A stretch of 64,000 nt of DNA, taken from positions 52,002,297-52,066,296 of the forward strand of contig CM045738.1 in assembly GCA_024760905.1 (NCBI GenBank), written 5' to 3'. Shown in pieces: positions 21,647 through 34,400 of the stretch. A program made the position numbers and the translations under genes. The notes under the pieces are model-generated. The model was given only the letters and a program-made list of their open reading frames with translations, did not search any database and was not told the DNA's origin. The DNA comes from Plotosus lineatus. Taxonomy: Eukaryota; Chordata; Actinopteri; Siluriformes; Plotosidae. Each line of letters opens with the position of its first letter. Position 1 is the first letter of the stretch.

Positions 21647-24600
21647 ATATATAAGTTTTCTTCAGTGTGAGTGTTTGAACCCGGCAGTGTTTTTTTTACC
21701 CCCCAATCGGTATCATTTGAAGGCATTTGAATTCACCTGCACAAGGTGCAGTCTACTTGTGTGCTCCTACCGCCGCTTTTATAAGTCACCCTATGCTTAT
21801 CTCTTCTGGAAGAAAGTATTTAACACAACCATTTCCATCCTTTTTGCAAAAGCTACCAACATCTGTCCTTCTGTGTTCCTGTCCTGGATACCAAACCTGC
21901 CCATCACTTCCTCGTCCCCTCTGTTGCCTGCACCAACATGTCCATTGAAGTCTGCTCCAATGTCCACTCTTTCACCTCTGGGTGTATTCTGCAACACTTC
22001 ATCTCACTCCCTCCAGAATCTCTTCTTCTCTTCTCACATCCTGCCTGTGGGGCATAAGCACTAACAACATTGAACATCACACCTTCAATTTCTAACTTGA
22101 GACTCATCACTCTGTGTGACACTCTTTTCAGTTCTAGAACATTCCTGACGAACTCCTCCAAGATGACTCCGACTCCATTTCTTTTCCCATCCACCCCATG
22201 AAAAAACAGCTTGAACCCTGCTCCTAAGCTTCTAGCCTTGCTGCCTTTCCACCTGGTCTCCTGAACACACAGTATGTCCACCTTCCTCCTCTGCATCATG
22301 TCAGCCAGCTCTTTACCTTTTCTTTGCATAGTTCCAACATTCAAAGGCCCTACTTTCAATCCTAGACTCATGCCTTTCCTCTTCTCTCTCTGGCAACGGA
22401 CACACCTCCCGCCTCTCCTTCTTCGACCAACAGTAGTCCAATTTCCATCAGCACCCTGTTGGTTGACAGCACTGATGGCAGTCATTGTTAACCCGGGCCT
22501 CGACCGATCCGGTATGACATTTTGTAGTGTCTCGCATATTTTATTTGGCATTTGTTTTATGTCGGATGCCCTTCCTGACACAACCCTCTGCATTTATCCG
22601 GGCTTGGGACCGGCGTGAGGGAGAGACACTGGTTTGTGCCCCCCGCCCCCACTCACGGCTGCATTCAGTAATATTGATAGATTGTGGGATAGATATTCAA
22701 TAGTTTAACATGATTTTTTTTTTTTGTTTGTTTGTTACTTATGTTCAGGAGGTCATGGGTTCAAATCCCCATTAGACCCCCACTGTCCTAAAGACCCCTG
22801 ATCCAGTTTATGTCATATAAAGGTGTAAATGGACACAATAGTACTGGGACGCTTTTTCTGAACTCCTAGTTGCGTTGTGATGCAAAAACTGGGACAACCT
22901 CCAGCTCTAATGAGCCAGTTGGCTTCTGTGTAAAATCCCAACAGAAATTTCCATAGGTTATGGATTAGAGGTGAAATCACCACGGTGCGATTCGAAATAA
23001 TAAGTTAAAAAAAAAAAAAACAACTGGACTTGTCACTTGAGTGTCTTTACATGTATTTGTAAACAGCAGTGTACCAGATGTCTTTACCCTCTGATCCTGA
23101 ACCAAATGCGCACAAACCGTACCAATATCAAGTGAGGGATCTTTTATTGTCTGTTCTGATGTATGCTTCTGTGTGCATGTGTGTCTGTAGGAGTCTGGTG
23201 ATGATGAGTACCATGGTGATCACTCAGACACAGAGGATGAAGTGGACAGTGACTTTGATTTGGATGAAGGTGATGAACCGGACAGTGAACAGGAGGAGGA
23301 GGTCCCTCGCAGACGAAGCCGCATCCTCACGAAAGCCTATAGAGTGAGACACACACCTGTTAGCTTATTTCATTTTTAGCAGATATTTGAGTGTTGTTGT
23401 GTGTAACATTTAAAGCGAGTTCACCCTGATATCAACAGATTTAATTGATTTTGTTTTTTCTGTATTAAACTCACAAGGGAAATTATTGCTTCTGCATTTT
23501 ACCCATCCAGAGTGAGCACATGCATACATACATTGAGCAGTGGGCAGCCACATACATTGGGGGTGCCCAGAGAGTGGTTCAGTGCATTGCTCAAGGGCAC
23601 TTCAGCCATGAAGTTGGAGGAAGGGAGGATGCAGCTCACTCCCTCAGCACCACACATTTTTTCTGCTGGTTCGCGAATCGAACCAGCGACCTTTCAGTCC
23701 AAAGCTGTTTCTCTAACTGTTAGGCTACAGCTACTGCCAGTATATACTACTGTAAATAATAAAAATCTTGAATAGTATTTTACAAATGCCCTTATTCAGA
23801 GTGAATTAGATTTGCCATTTTTACACAACTGAGGGCTAAGGTCCTTGCTCAATGGCCCCACAATGGCAGCATGGTGGTACTGAGGTTTCAACCCCCAACC
23901 TTCGGGACAGTAACCCAGTGCTTTTACTACCGATCCACCACTGCTTGTTTTGTGCAAGTTATAGTCTTACCTGTGAAAGCTGACCCCTTTTTAAATATTG
24001 CTGACAGTTCCAGCTCAGAATATCAATCTTAAATAACAAATAATTTAAGGCATGAATTTTGTGTGTGTGTGTGTGTTAGGAGCCCGTAAAAGTAATGAAG
24101 CCCAGAATTAAGCATCCATCTGAGGAGCCAAAGTCTGAGAAACCAAAAACAGAAAAACGTTCGACCCACGAGCTGCAGGATATTGGAGAAAGTTTGTAGC
24201 ACAGACACACACACATACTGATTTCATATTTATCCATGAAGTAATGTAACAGTATTTAAATAGGCCTTGTTATTTTGAAAAGTGAATAATAATGATGGTC
24301 TTCACTGAGTGAATAGAGTTAATTTGATGTTAAATAAATGGTATTACATGGAATGAGATTTTATAGATCTTGTTGTCCATATAAATGTGGACTGTCTGTC
24401 ACTACTGTTTGCTGGTGGGCGACATGCATCATTCTTTATTCAGAAAAATATATACCGCTATGCTCGTTAGTTTCCCAATATGAAACTCCAGCAACATAAA
24501 AAAGCATTTTTGTGCATACCTGGTGATATCATCAAAGCTATAACAGGCACATAATGGATTTTATATGAATAGATCAAATTTCATCTGATGACTTCCTCTG

Positions 24601-27296
24601 ATCAACCTCTAATGAAGGGGGTCAATTTATTTATGTCTCTAAGTATATATACAGGTGACTTGTATGATAGGTTGAACAGTAAGGAGGGAGAAAATGATTT
24701 ATACAGGTTAGCACAGCAGAGAAATAGAGATGGGAAAGACGTGCAGCAAGTTAGAGTGATAAAGGACGGAGCGGGAAATGTATTGACTGATGACAGGAGT
24801 ATGCTGGGAAGATGGAAAGAGTACTTTGAAGAGCTGATGAATGAGGAAAATGAGAGAGAATAAAGAGTAGAAGGGGTGACTGTTGAGGAGCAGGAAGTAG
24901 CAAAGATTATTAAGGGAGAAGTGAGGAGGACATTGAAGAGGATGAAGAGTGGAAAGGCAATTGGCCCTGATGACATACCAGTTGAGGTATGGAAGTGTCT
25001 AGGGAAGGTAGCAGTAGATTTTCTGACAAGAACATTCAACAAGGTCTTAGAGAGTGAGAGGATGCCAGAGGAATGGAGGAGAAGTGTGCTTGTGCCCATT
25101 TTTAAGAACAAGGGAGATGTACAGAGTTGTGGCAACTACAGAGGGATAAAGTTGATGAGCCATACAATGAAGCTATGGGAAAGAATAGTGGAAGCTAGAC
25201 TAAGGGCAGAGGTCAGCATTTGTGAACAACAGTTTGGTTTCATGCCAAGAAAGAGCACCACAGATGCAGTGTTTGCTTTGAGGATGTTAATAGAGAAGTA
25301 CAGAGAAGGTCAGAAGGAGCTGCATTGTGCCTTTGTGGATCTGGAGAAAGCATATGACTGGGTGCCGAGAGAAGAACTGTGGTATTGTATGAGGAAGTCT
25401 GGAGTGACAGAGAAGTATGTTAGAGTGGTGCAGGACATGTATGAGAGATGTAAGACAGTGGTGAGGTGTGCTGTCGGTGTGACAGAAGAGTTCAAGGTGG
25501 AGGTGGGACTGCATCAAGGGTCAGCTCTCAGCCCCTTCTTGTTTGCTATGGTGATGGACAGGCTGACAGACGAGGTTAGACAAGAATCTCCATGGACTAT
25601 GTTTGCAGGTGACATCGTGATCTGTAGTGAGAGCAGAGAACAAGTGCAGGAAAATCTAGAGAGGTGGAGGTATGCCCTGGAAAGGAGGGGATTGAAGGTT
25701 AGTCTCAGTAAGATGGAATACATGTGTGTGAACGACAAGGACCCAAGAGGAACTTTGAGGTTACAGGGGGCAGAGATAAAGAAGGTGGAGGATTTTAAGT
25801 GCTTAGGCTCAACAATCCAGAGCAATGGAGAGTGTGGAAAAGAGGTGAAGAAGCGCGCGCAGGCAGGTTGGAATGGCTGGAGAAAAGTGTCCGGTGTGAT
25901 GTGTGATAGGAGAGTATCGGCAAGAATGAAGGGGAAAGTGTACAAGACGGTGATGAGGCCAGCGATGTTGTATGGTTTAGAGACAGTGGCCCTGGGGAAA
26001 AGACAGGAGTCAGAGTTGGAGGTAGCAGAGATGAAAATGTTGAGGTTCTCTTCGGGAGTAACGAGGATGGATAGGATCAGAAATGAGTACATCAGAGGGA
26101 CAGCACATGTTAGATGTTTTGGAGACAAAGTCAGAGAGGCTAGATTGAGATGGTTTGGACATGTACAGAGGAGGGATAGTGAGTATATTGGTAGTAGGAT
26201 GCTGAGGTTGGAACTACCAGGCAAAAGGCCCAGAGGAAGACCAAAGAGAAGATTTATGGATGTGGTGAAGGCTGACATGAAGGTCATTGGAGTAAGAGTA
26301 GAAGATGCAGAGGATAGGGAGAGATGGAGGCAGATCATTTGCTGTGGCGACCCCTGAAGGGAACAGCCGAAAGGAAAAGAAGAAGAAGACAAGTATATAT
26401 ACAGGTGGTGGAGCTTTAATTAATTTATTTATTTATTTTCTCCCCTGAATTTCGTCATATTTCATTCCCACCAATAAAGTATTACCTTCCCCATTACATG
26501 ACCATCACTCTTCATGAAATTGTACAAGCATGTCGATGATGCTGCCACCCATGTCTTTTTGAACTGCTGAGTGCGTATTCAAGGGGCAGTGTAACAAACT
26601 TGGAGGGAAATGCTACCAGCCTCCTTGTACGAATGAGCTCACAGACGCACATGCTGGTGAGTGACAGGGAAGTGAGCATATGTCATTCCTCCCTTCCGTG
26701 ATAGCTTGATCAGTTTGCTCCTACTGCCTCCCAGTCACAGATGGCTGTGACTTTAACCCGAATTTGAACTTGTGATCTTCAGCTTGATAGTCATGCACTT
26801 TGTCAATGACTGGGTAGTTTTTAGTATGACTGGGTAAGAGTTTTATTAAATCATTTTATGTGAAAAACATGTGTGATTCAAGCCTGAGATTTTGTGATAT
26901 TTTCAGCCCCGCCAATTCCATACAAAGGTGTTTGTATTTATTTATTTATTTTTATTTTTTTATTATTATTTTTTTTTTTAAGTATTATTTTGAAAACATG
27001 AAATGTTGGTGAATGTTAACAAATGTCTGTGGATTCATGATTCCATGAAGTTTGAGGAATAGATTAGTGTGTTTCTCTCTAGTGCGCAAGTCGGTAAGGA
27101 AGTCGACGAGTGAGCACACACGCAAGACGTTTGAACGTCTACAGGAACGCCAGCAGGAGGCACCGAGACGCCGCAGAGTTCACAGAGACAAACCACTGAG
27201 TCAGGAAGAGTTACTGAGAGAAGCTCAACACACTGCACAGAGTAACCTGGAATCATTGGGTACACACACACACACACACACACACACACGCGCGTG

Positions 27297-27356
<60 letters not shown>

Positions 27357-30300
27357 TGATAGTTTAAAAACATTTATTTCACTCATGGTTAGTGGTTGTG
27401 CTAAGCTATTTATTCAGGGATGGGAATTTTCTGCCAATCGGCGGATTTCCGCCTTTTTGTAAGTCAAATGGGTCATTTTTGAAATTGATAAAAATCTGGG
27501 GGGTGGGGGTAGTGTCGTTAATACTGGTCATATTATATTCAAATCCAAATACACGAGGTGCTTACCCTCGTTTTGTTTGTGTGGTTGATATCGCCTAGTG
27601 TAGTGAAACACGGCTGGTTCTGGTTTATTGCACGCGTCAGGCATTGTAATATGATATGCCAGTCTAGTCATCTTGTCGTGGGCCCGTGGCACAGAGAGCA
27701 AATGTCAGATCATCAACAGAAGTGATCGAGCAACATTATGTATAAGTATGACTATGAATTATATTATTCAAGTCTTATTATAGTATTAAATTATAAAGCT
27801 TTCTGTACATTAATAAATTCTCCTGATATTATTAAACATGCTACGAATAGGCCTACCGGAACACAGTTTAAAGCAGGGGTCGGGAACCTATGGCTTGCGG
27901 GCCAGATGTGGCTGTTTTGATGACTGTATCTTGTTCTCAGATAAATTAGGTGGCCTTTCTTAACAGAATAACGAATGCATAATTTCACTGTCATTTAAAT
28001 AAAAATACAAAAAAAAAAATCAAATAAAACAAAAACAGATGAATAAATCTCGTGCATTTAAATCTATTCATCTATTTTCAATGCCACGTCACTGTGGCGC
28101 AAAGCGGAGAGCCAATCCTTTCTGTATGTGTGCGGGTTCAATACCTTGAAACTCGAATTTTATTGGATTATAACCACAGCCACAGACTGCGCATGTTGTT
28201 TTTGAGTAAAGAGGTAAATTTCCTTGTTTTTGATCAGCTCATTTGCACGAAGCCAAGCACAGCTGGCAAGCAAACACAAATGGACAAACATAGAAAAACT
28301 TCAACCCGCAGACCGGCTGATTGCCAAAACTTGGGATGTGCTTCCTGTCACACAAGCACTGCCGCGTGTGAGTCCTGTCATGTCGAGTCTTCACCCCTTA
28401 TCAACCAGCCTATAAAGCCATCAGCAAACCCATGCAGTACTAGAAGTCGCATTAATAATAAGCGGTGCTGTTGTGGTGGGTACACGCCGTCTGCGGGTTG
28501 AAGTTTTTCCATGTCTGTCCATATGTGTTTGCTTGCCAGCTGTGCTTGGCTTCATGGAAATAAGCCGATTAAAACAAGGGAAATTTATCTCTTTGCTCAA
28601 AAACAACACGCGCAGTCTGTGGCTGTTGTTATAATCCAATTAAATTAGAGTTTGAAGCTATCGGATCCGCCCACACAGTGGAGTACAGAAAGGATTGGCT
28701 TTCCGTTGCGCGTCACAGTGAAGTGGAATTGAAAATAGATGTATAGATTTAAATGAGCAAGATTTATTCATCTGGATTTGTTAGGCATGAGTGTATTTGG
28801 ATGGAAAGTCGACATACGACCAGATAGATAGATAGATACAGCTTTATTAATCTCACAATGGAGGAATTCACTGTTACAGGCTCTTGAGGTACCATCAGTA
28901 GGGGTGCAAAATGGAGACATATACAATTATACACACACACATACATATATATTATATAAGTAAATAAATAAATAGATACATAAATAGTATAAAATATACA
29001 ATAAAAAAAGAAAAGAACAACTTTGTAGACTGGCCTATATTCAAGTGTGTATGTATCTGAGGGCAGAGTAGATGGGTTGATATGGTTCACAGTCGGTGAG
29101 GTGGATGTGGTTGATTAAAGTGCACAGGGTTTTTATTGCACATAACAGTTTTTTTCACAGACAGTTACAAAGTGGTGTTGTCCAGTCTGATAGCGGTGGG
29201 AATTAAGGACCTGCGGTAGCGCCCCTTCCTGCACTGAGGATGTCTCAGTCGTCCACTGAAGGAGCTACTCAGCTCCTCTACAGTCTGGTGCAGTGGGTGA
29301 GAGCTGTTGACCATGATGGATGTGAGCTTTGCTACCATCCTCCTCTCGCCCACCTCCTCCACAGATTCCAGTGGGAAGCCAAGGACAGCCCTGGCCCTCC
29401 TGACCAGCTTGTTTAGTCTCTTTCTGTCCCACTCTGTGCTGCCCAGGGCCCAGCAGATGGCAGCTTCTTAGAGGATTGCAGAGGCTACCACAGAATCATA
29501 AAATGTCCTGAGCAGAGGTCTGCATACTCCGAAGGCCCTAAGTCTCCTCAGAAGGTGGAGGTGACTCTGGCCCTTCTTGGACAGGGCGTTGGTGTTGTGG
29601 GACCAGTCCAGTTTATTGTTAAGGTGAACGCCCAGGTACTTGAAACTGTTCCCTGTCTCAATGTCCTGTCCCTGGATGTTCACCAGTGAGTGTGTGTGTG
29701 TGTGTGTTAGTTAGAGTGCTTCTCCTGAAGTCGACCACCATCTCCTTCGTCTTCCTAGTGTTCAAGCACAGGTGGTTGCGCTCACACCAGTCCACGAAGT
29801 CAAGGATGACCGACCGGTACTCCAGCTCGTTCCCCTCTGACACACGGCCCGCGATGGCGGAGTCGTCCGAGAACTTCTGGAGGTGGCAGCTGTCTGTGCT
29901 GTAGGTGTAAGTAAGTCCGAGGTGTAAATGTTGAAAAGGAAGGGTGAAGGACGGTGCCCTGTGGTTCCCCTGTGCTGCAGACTGCCACCTTTGACTTACA
30001 GCCGCACGTACTGTGGACGGTCAGTGAGGTAGTCGATAATCCAGGCAGCAAGATGTCCGTCCACGCCCACGTCCTCCAGCTTCCCCCGCAGAAGCACTGG
30101 CCTGTTAGTGTTGAAGGCACTGGAGAAGTCAAAGAACATGACCCTCACAGCGCTGCCGGCGATCTCCAGGTGGGTGAGCGCCCGCTGCAGAAGGTAGATG
30201 TCGGCGTCTTCTTTGCCTGTAGGCAAACTGCAGCTGGTCTAGGGTGGGGCTCACCATAGAGCAGAGGTGTTCAAGGAGGAGCCTTTCCATGGTCTTCATG

Positions 30301-31410
30301 AGGTGGGAGGTCAGGGCAACAGGTCTGTAGTGGGCCGGTTCCTTCGCTTGAGCTGTTTTGGGAACTGGAACCACACAGGAGGTCTTCCACAGGACGGGAA
30401 CCTTCTCCAGGCTGAGGCTCAGGTTGTACAGGTGGCATAGGACCTCACAGAGCTGGTCCGCGCAGGTCCTCAGAAGCCTGGGACTGATGCCATCTGGTCC
30501 TTCAGATTTCCTCTGATTTAGTCGCCTCAGCTGTCTCCTCACCTGGTCTGATGTGAGGGAGAGGGGGGGCTGGGGTGGGCTGCAGAGGGAGGGGGATGTG
30601 GCTGAAGCAGTCAAGTGAAGTTGGCCTGGGGGAAGGGGGGAGTTGTCTGCTGGTCTGGAGACGTGTGAAGGGGGGGGGGGGGTCAAACCTGTTGAAGTAA
30701 AGGTTTAATTCATCCCCCCAGCGCTGGTCACCATCAGCTGTCCCTCTGACACTCTGCCCAAATCCAGACATGGTCTTTAGTCCTCTCCAGAGGTCCTGCA
30801 CGTTCTGAGCCAAGGGGCCGAGGCACCCCCTTGACCCCAGCCAATTTTTCCTCCTTTTCCATAAAGGCCTGTTCTTATCCCTGTTTGTTATTAATGATGT
30901 TTACTCTTTAAAATCATAATGTGGGGGCAGGGGTGGTCTAGTGGTACAGGGCGCTGGATTGCTGATCCAAAGGTTGAGGGTTCGAGTCCCACTCTCCACA
31001 AGGTTGTCACTGTCCCCCTCCAGTGCAGCTAACTGGGTTATCAAAGGCGGGCCATGTCTCTCACTGTCTATGGTGAGAGGCATGTAAAAGGACCTTTGCT
31101 GACTTTCGTAAAGAGTAGGCTGCAAAGTCGTCAGCGTGTTTCTGTCCCTTGCGAAAAAGGGTTGTGACAGGAAGGGCATCTGACGTAAAAATCTCTGCCA
31201 AATAAAAACGTGCGAATCAGATGATTCGCTGTGGCGACTCCCGAGTAAAAGGGAAAAAGCCGAAAGGAAGACTGACTCTTTAAAATCATAATGTCACCAG
31301 AAAGTAACCAAATCACTTTGATCAAGTTTGCATCTCCTTGAGGTTTTGGCCTGATATAATACACACAGACACAGATGGCTTTAAGTGACTGAAAAAAAAC
31401 TGGTTGCTTG

Positions 31411-31449
<39 letters not shown>

Positions 31450-34400
31450 AAAAAAAAAAAAAATAGTCAGTGAGTTTCTGAGCTCCTGACAAACCCCTGC
31501 ATGTTTCAGCCGGTGCTGCGCTGATGTTGCAGGATTCTCAGCCATAGAGAAATCAAAATAATTATCAAAGGATCTGAGGGAGAAGGTAGTTGAATTTTAT
31601 AAAAATGTGAAATCGAAATTAAAGACTATCCAATCAATTGAGAATTCCAATCAGCACTGTCCAGACTTTGAATGAAGAAGTGGAAAATGAGGAATTCTGT
31701 TGAAACTAAGCCATGGTCGGTCGGGTAGAACAACAAAAAAAATTGACCCATAATTAAAAATGTTCTTTGACATCTAGGATTCTCTGAACAAAAAGGGTGT
31801 GGCTGTTTTGGGGTGCACAATAAAAATGGACTTCAGGGAAGAAGAAAGCTGTGACTACAGAAGTGCCACAAAGTAGCTCTGTTACAATACACCTAACAGC
31901 ACCGAGACTCATCTCAAAACTTTTGGAACAAAGTTGTTTTCAGTGATGAGACCAAAACTGAACTTTGTGATCACAACCATGAATGCTACATTTGGAGAGG
32001 AGTCAATAAGGCCTTTTATGAAGAGTCCACTATTACTATTGTGAAACATGGAGGTCGCTCCTGGTGTTTTGAGAATGTGTGAGCTACAGCACAGGGAGTT
32101 TGTTTGAAATTAATGCCAAGATGAATGCAATCTATTATACGAAAATACTGGAAGAACATCTGCACTAACCCTGCCGGAAACTGCATGGGATGCACCTGGA
32201 CATTCCGTCATTATCGTAAACACAAGATTGTTCAGCTGTAGCCAAAGACACGACGGTTCAAAGTGAATGTTCTGGAGGTGGGATCTCGGCTACCTGTCTT
32301 CGCTGTCATTGGTGGTCGACTTCAGAAGAAGCACTCCAACACACACACACACACACACACTAGTGAACGTCCAGGGACAGGACATCGAGACAGTGGACAG
32401 TTTCAAATACCTGGGTGTTCACCTTAACAATAAACTGGACTGGTCCCACAACACCAACGCCCTGTACAAGAAGGGCCAGAGTCGCCTCCACCTTCTGAGG
32501 AGACTTGGGTCCTTCGGAGTATGCAGACCTCTGCTCAGGACTTTCTATGACTGTGGTAGCCTCTGCAATCCTCTACGCTGCCATCTGCTGGGCCCCGGGC
32601 AGCACAGAGCGGGACAGAAAGAGACTGAACAAGCTGGTCAGGAGGGTCAGCTCTGTCCAAGGCTACCCACTGGACTCTGTGGAGGAGGTGAGTGAGAGGA
32701 GGATGGTAGCAAAGCTCACATCCATCATGGTCAACAGCTCTCACCCACTGCACCAGACTGTAGAGAAGCCGAGTAGCTCCTTCAGTGGACGACTGAGACA
32801 TCCTCAGTGCAGGAAGGAGCGCTACTGCAGGTCCTTCATTCCCACCGCTGTCAGACTGTACAACTCCACTTTGTAACTGTCTGTGAAAATACCGGTTATG
32901 TGCAATAAAACCCCCGTGCACTTTAATCAACCACATCTACCCCACTGACTGTGAACCATATCAACCCATCTACTCTGCCCTCCGATACATACACACTTGA
33001 ATATAGGCCAGTCTACAAAGTTGTTCCCTTCTTTTCTTTTATTGTTTATTAATTTATACTATTTATGTATATATTTATTTATTTACTTATATAATATATA
33101 TGTATGTGTGTATGTTTGAATATGTATCTATTTTTGCACCCCCTACTGATGGTACCTCAAGAGCCTGTAACAGTGAATTTCTCCATTGTGAGATTAATAA
33201 AGCTGTATCTTATCTTATCATTGAGCCACTTTGGGAAGATCTAAAACATGCTGTTTATGCAAAACAGCCCGAGAATTTAGAGGAACTGGCGGCTTTTTAC
33301 CAAGAAGAACGATCAGATTTACCATCTAAGAAAATAGTGTTTCATCCACAACTACCACAAAAGACTTATGTTCTGTAATGAAAAAGGGGACAATACATCG
33401 TATTTAGAACCAACAGTATAAACTTTTGATCAGGGTGATTAGGCTAGTTTCTGTTGAAATTCTGATTTTAAAAAAGAGCATCACGATTGAGAATAAATGA
33501 CTTCACGAAGTCTCAAGTCACCAAGTCTTAGTATCATTTATATTCTTAAAAAGACATTTGAGCAAAACCTTGTAGATATAACTGTGTCTGGACACATGTA
33601 CAGGGTTGGATCCAGGAAATCTGGTGTGCCTTCTGACAAAAGTGAAAGGTCTGAGAAGTTTTTAATAAAAACAAGTAACAAATGCGATAAACTCACTGTA
33701 ACAGTATCACAAATGTGAGCCACTCCACTGAAAATGGGCTCTTGTGTCCAAAAATGAGAAATGGCATGTTGGAGAGGGAGAGAGGAAGAGAGGAGGAGGG
33801 GAGGAGGATGCCCTTCCATAATTGAGTGAGAGGGAAAGAGGAGGAGGATCCCCTTCCATAACAGCTTCAGGTGAATCAGTCAAAGTTGTTGTTTTTTTTG
33901 TTTGTTTGTTTGTTTTTTTTCTTCTCTTGCTACTCGCTTTGGCGTGGATGACTCTTCTTCAGGATGTTCCTTTCTTTACTTGAACATTTCTAACGTGGCT
34001 TGTTTCTGCCTTTTCAAAACCTTATGGTAGTGGCTTATGACCTCATCATTAAAGGTGTTCACAGCGATACATAGTATCAACAACTTCCAGACTTCCCCAG
34101 AACAGTGCAAGCTTTATTCGTAGGTCGTCGTAGGCCTCCGTCAGTCCCGAAGGACTATGGCTGGCTCTGGCCAGTATCCCGATTGGTGATACTCCCCAGT
34201 GCACAGAGCCTGGGTAGGGAGTAATGAGGGACAGGCTGTTACCCAAGCAGCAAGTCCCCCCCTGTCTCGGCGCCACCGGAAGGATCCAATGGAAAGGCAA
34301 GTGCCGATACGACTGGGTTCCAGTGCCGCTGCAGGAGAGAAACTACGGTCAATTTAGAACGGCCAATTAACCTACAGTGCACGTCTTTGGATTGCGGGGG

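Noticed and set aside
24876..26357. Intact host gene
   Set aside because: A long open frame, but it is reverse transcriptase with target duplications around the element and a mutated catalytic motif.
25514..26392. 292-codon minus-strand gene
   Set aside because: It is the antisense shadow of the RTE frame; the same shadow recurs at every RTE copy.
27052..27462. 136-codon gene
   Set aside because: It is vps72 exon 4 read through its donor into a microsatellite.
30923..31000. tRNA gene
   Set aside because: A and B boxes are present, but the sequence is the head of a repeated SINE with target duplications, and the cloverleaf arms are imperfect.
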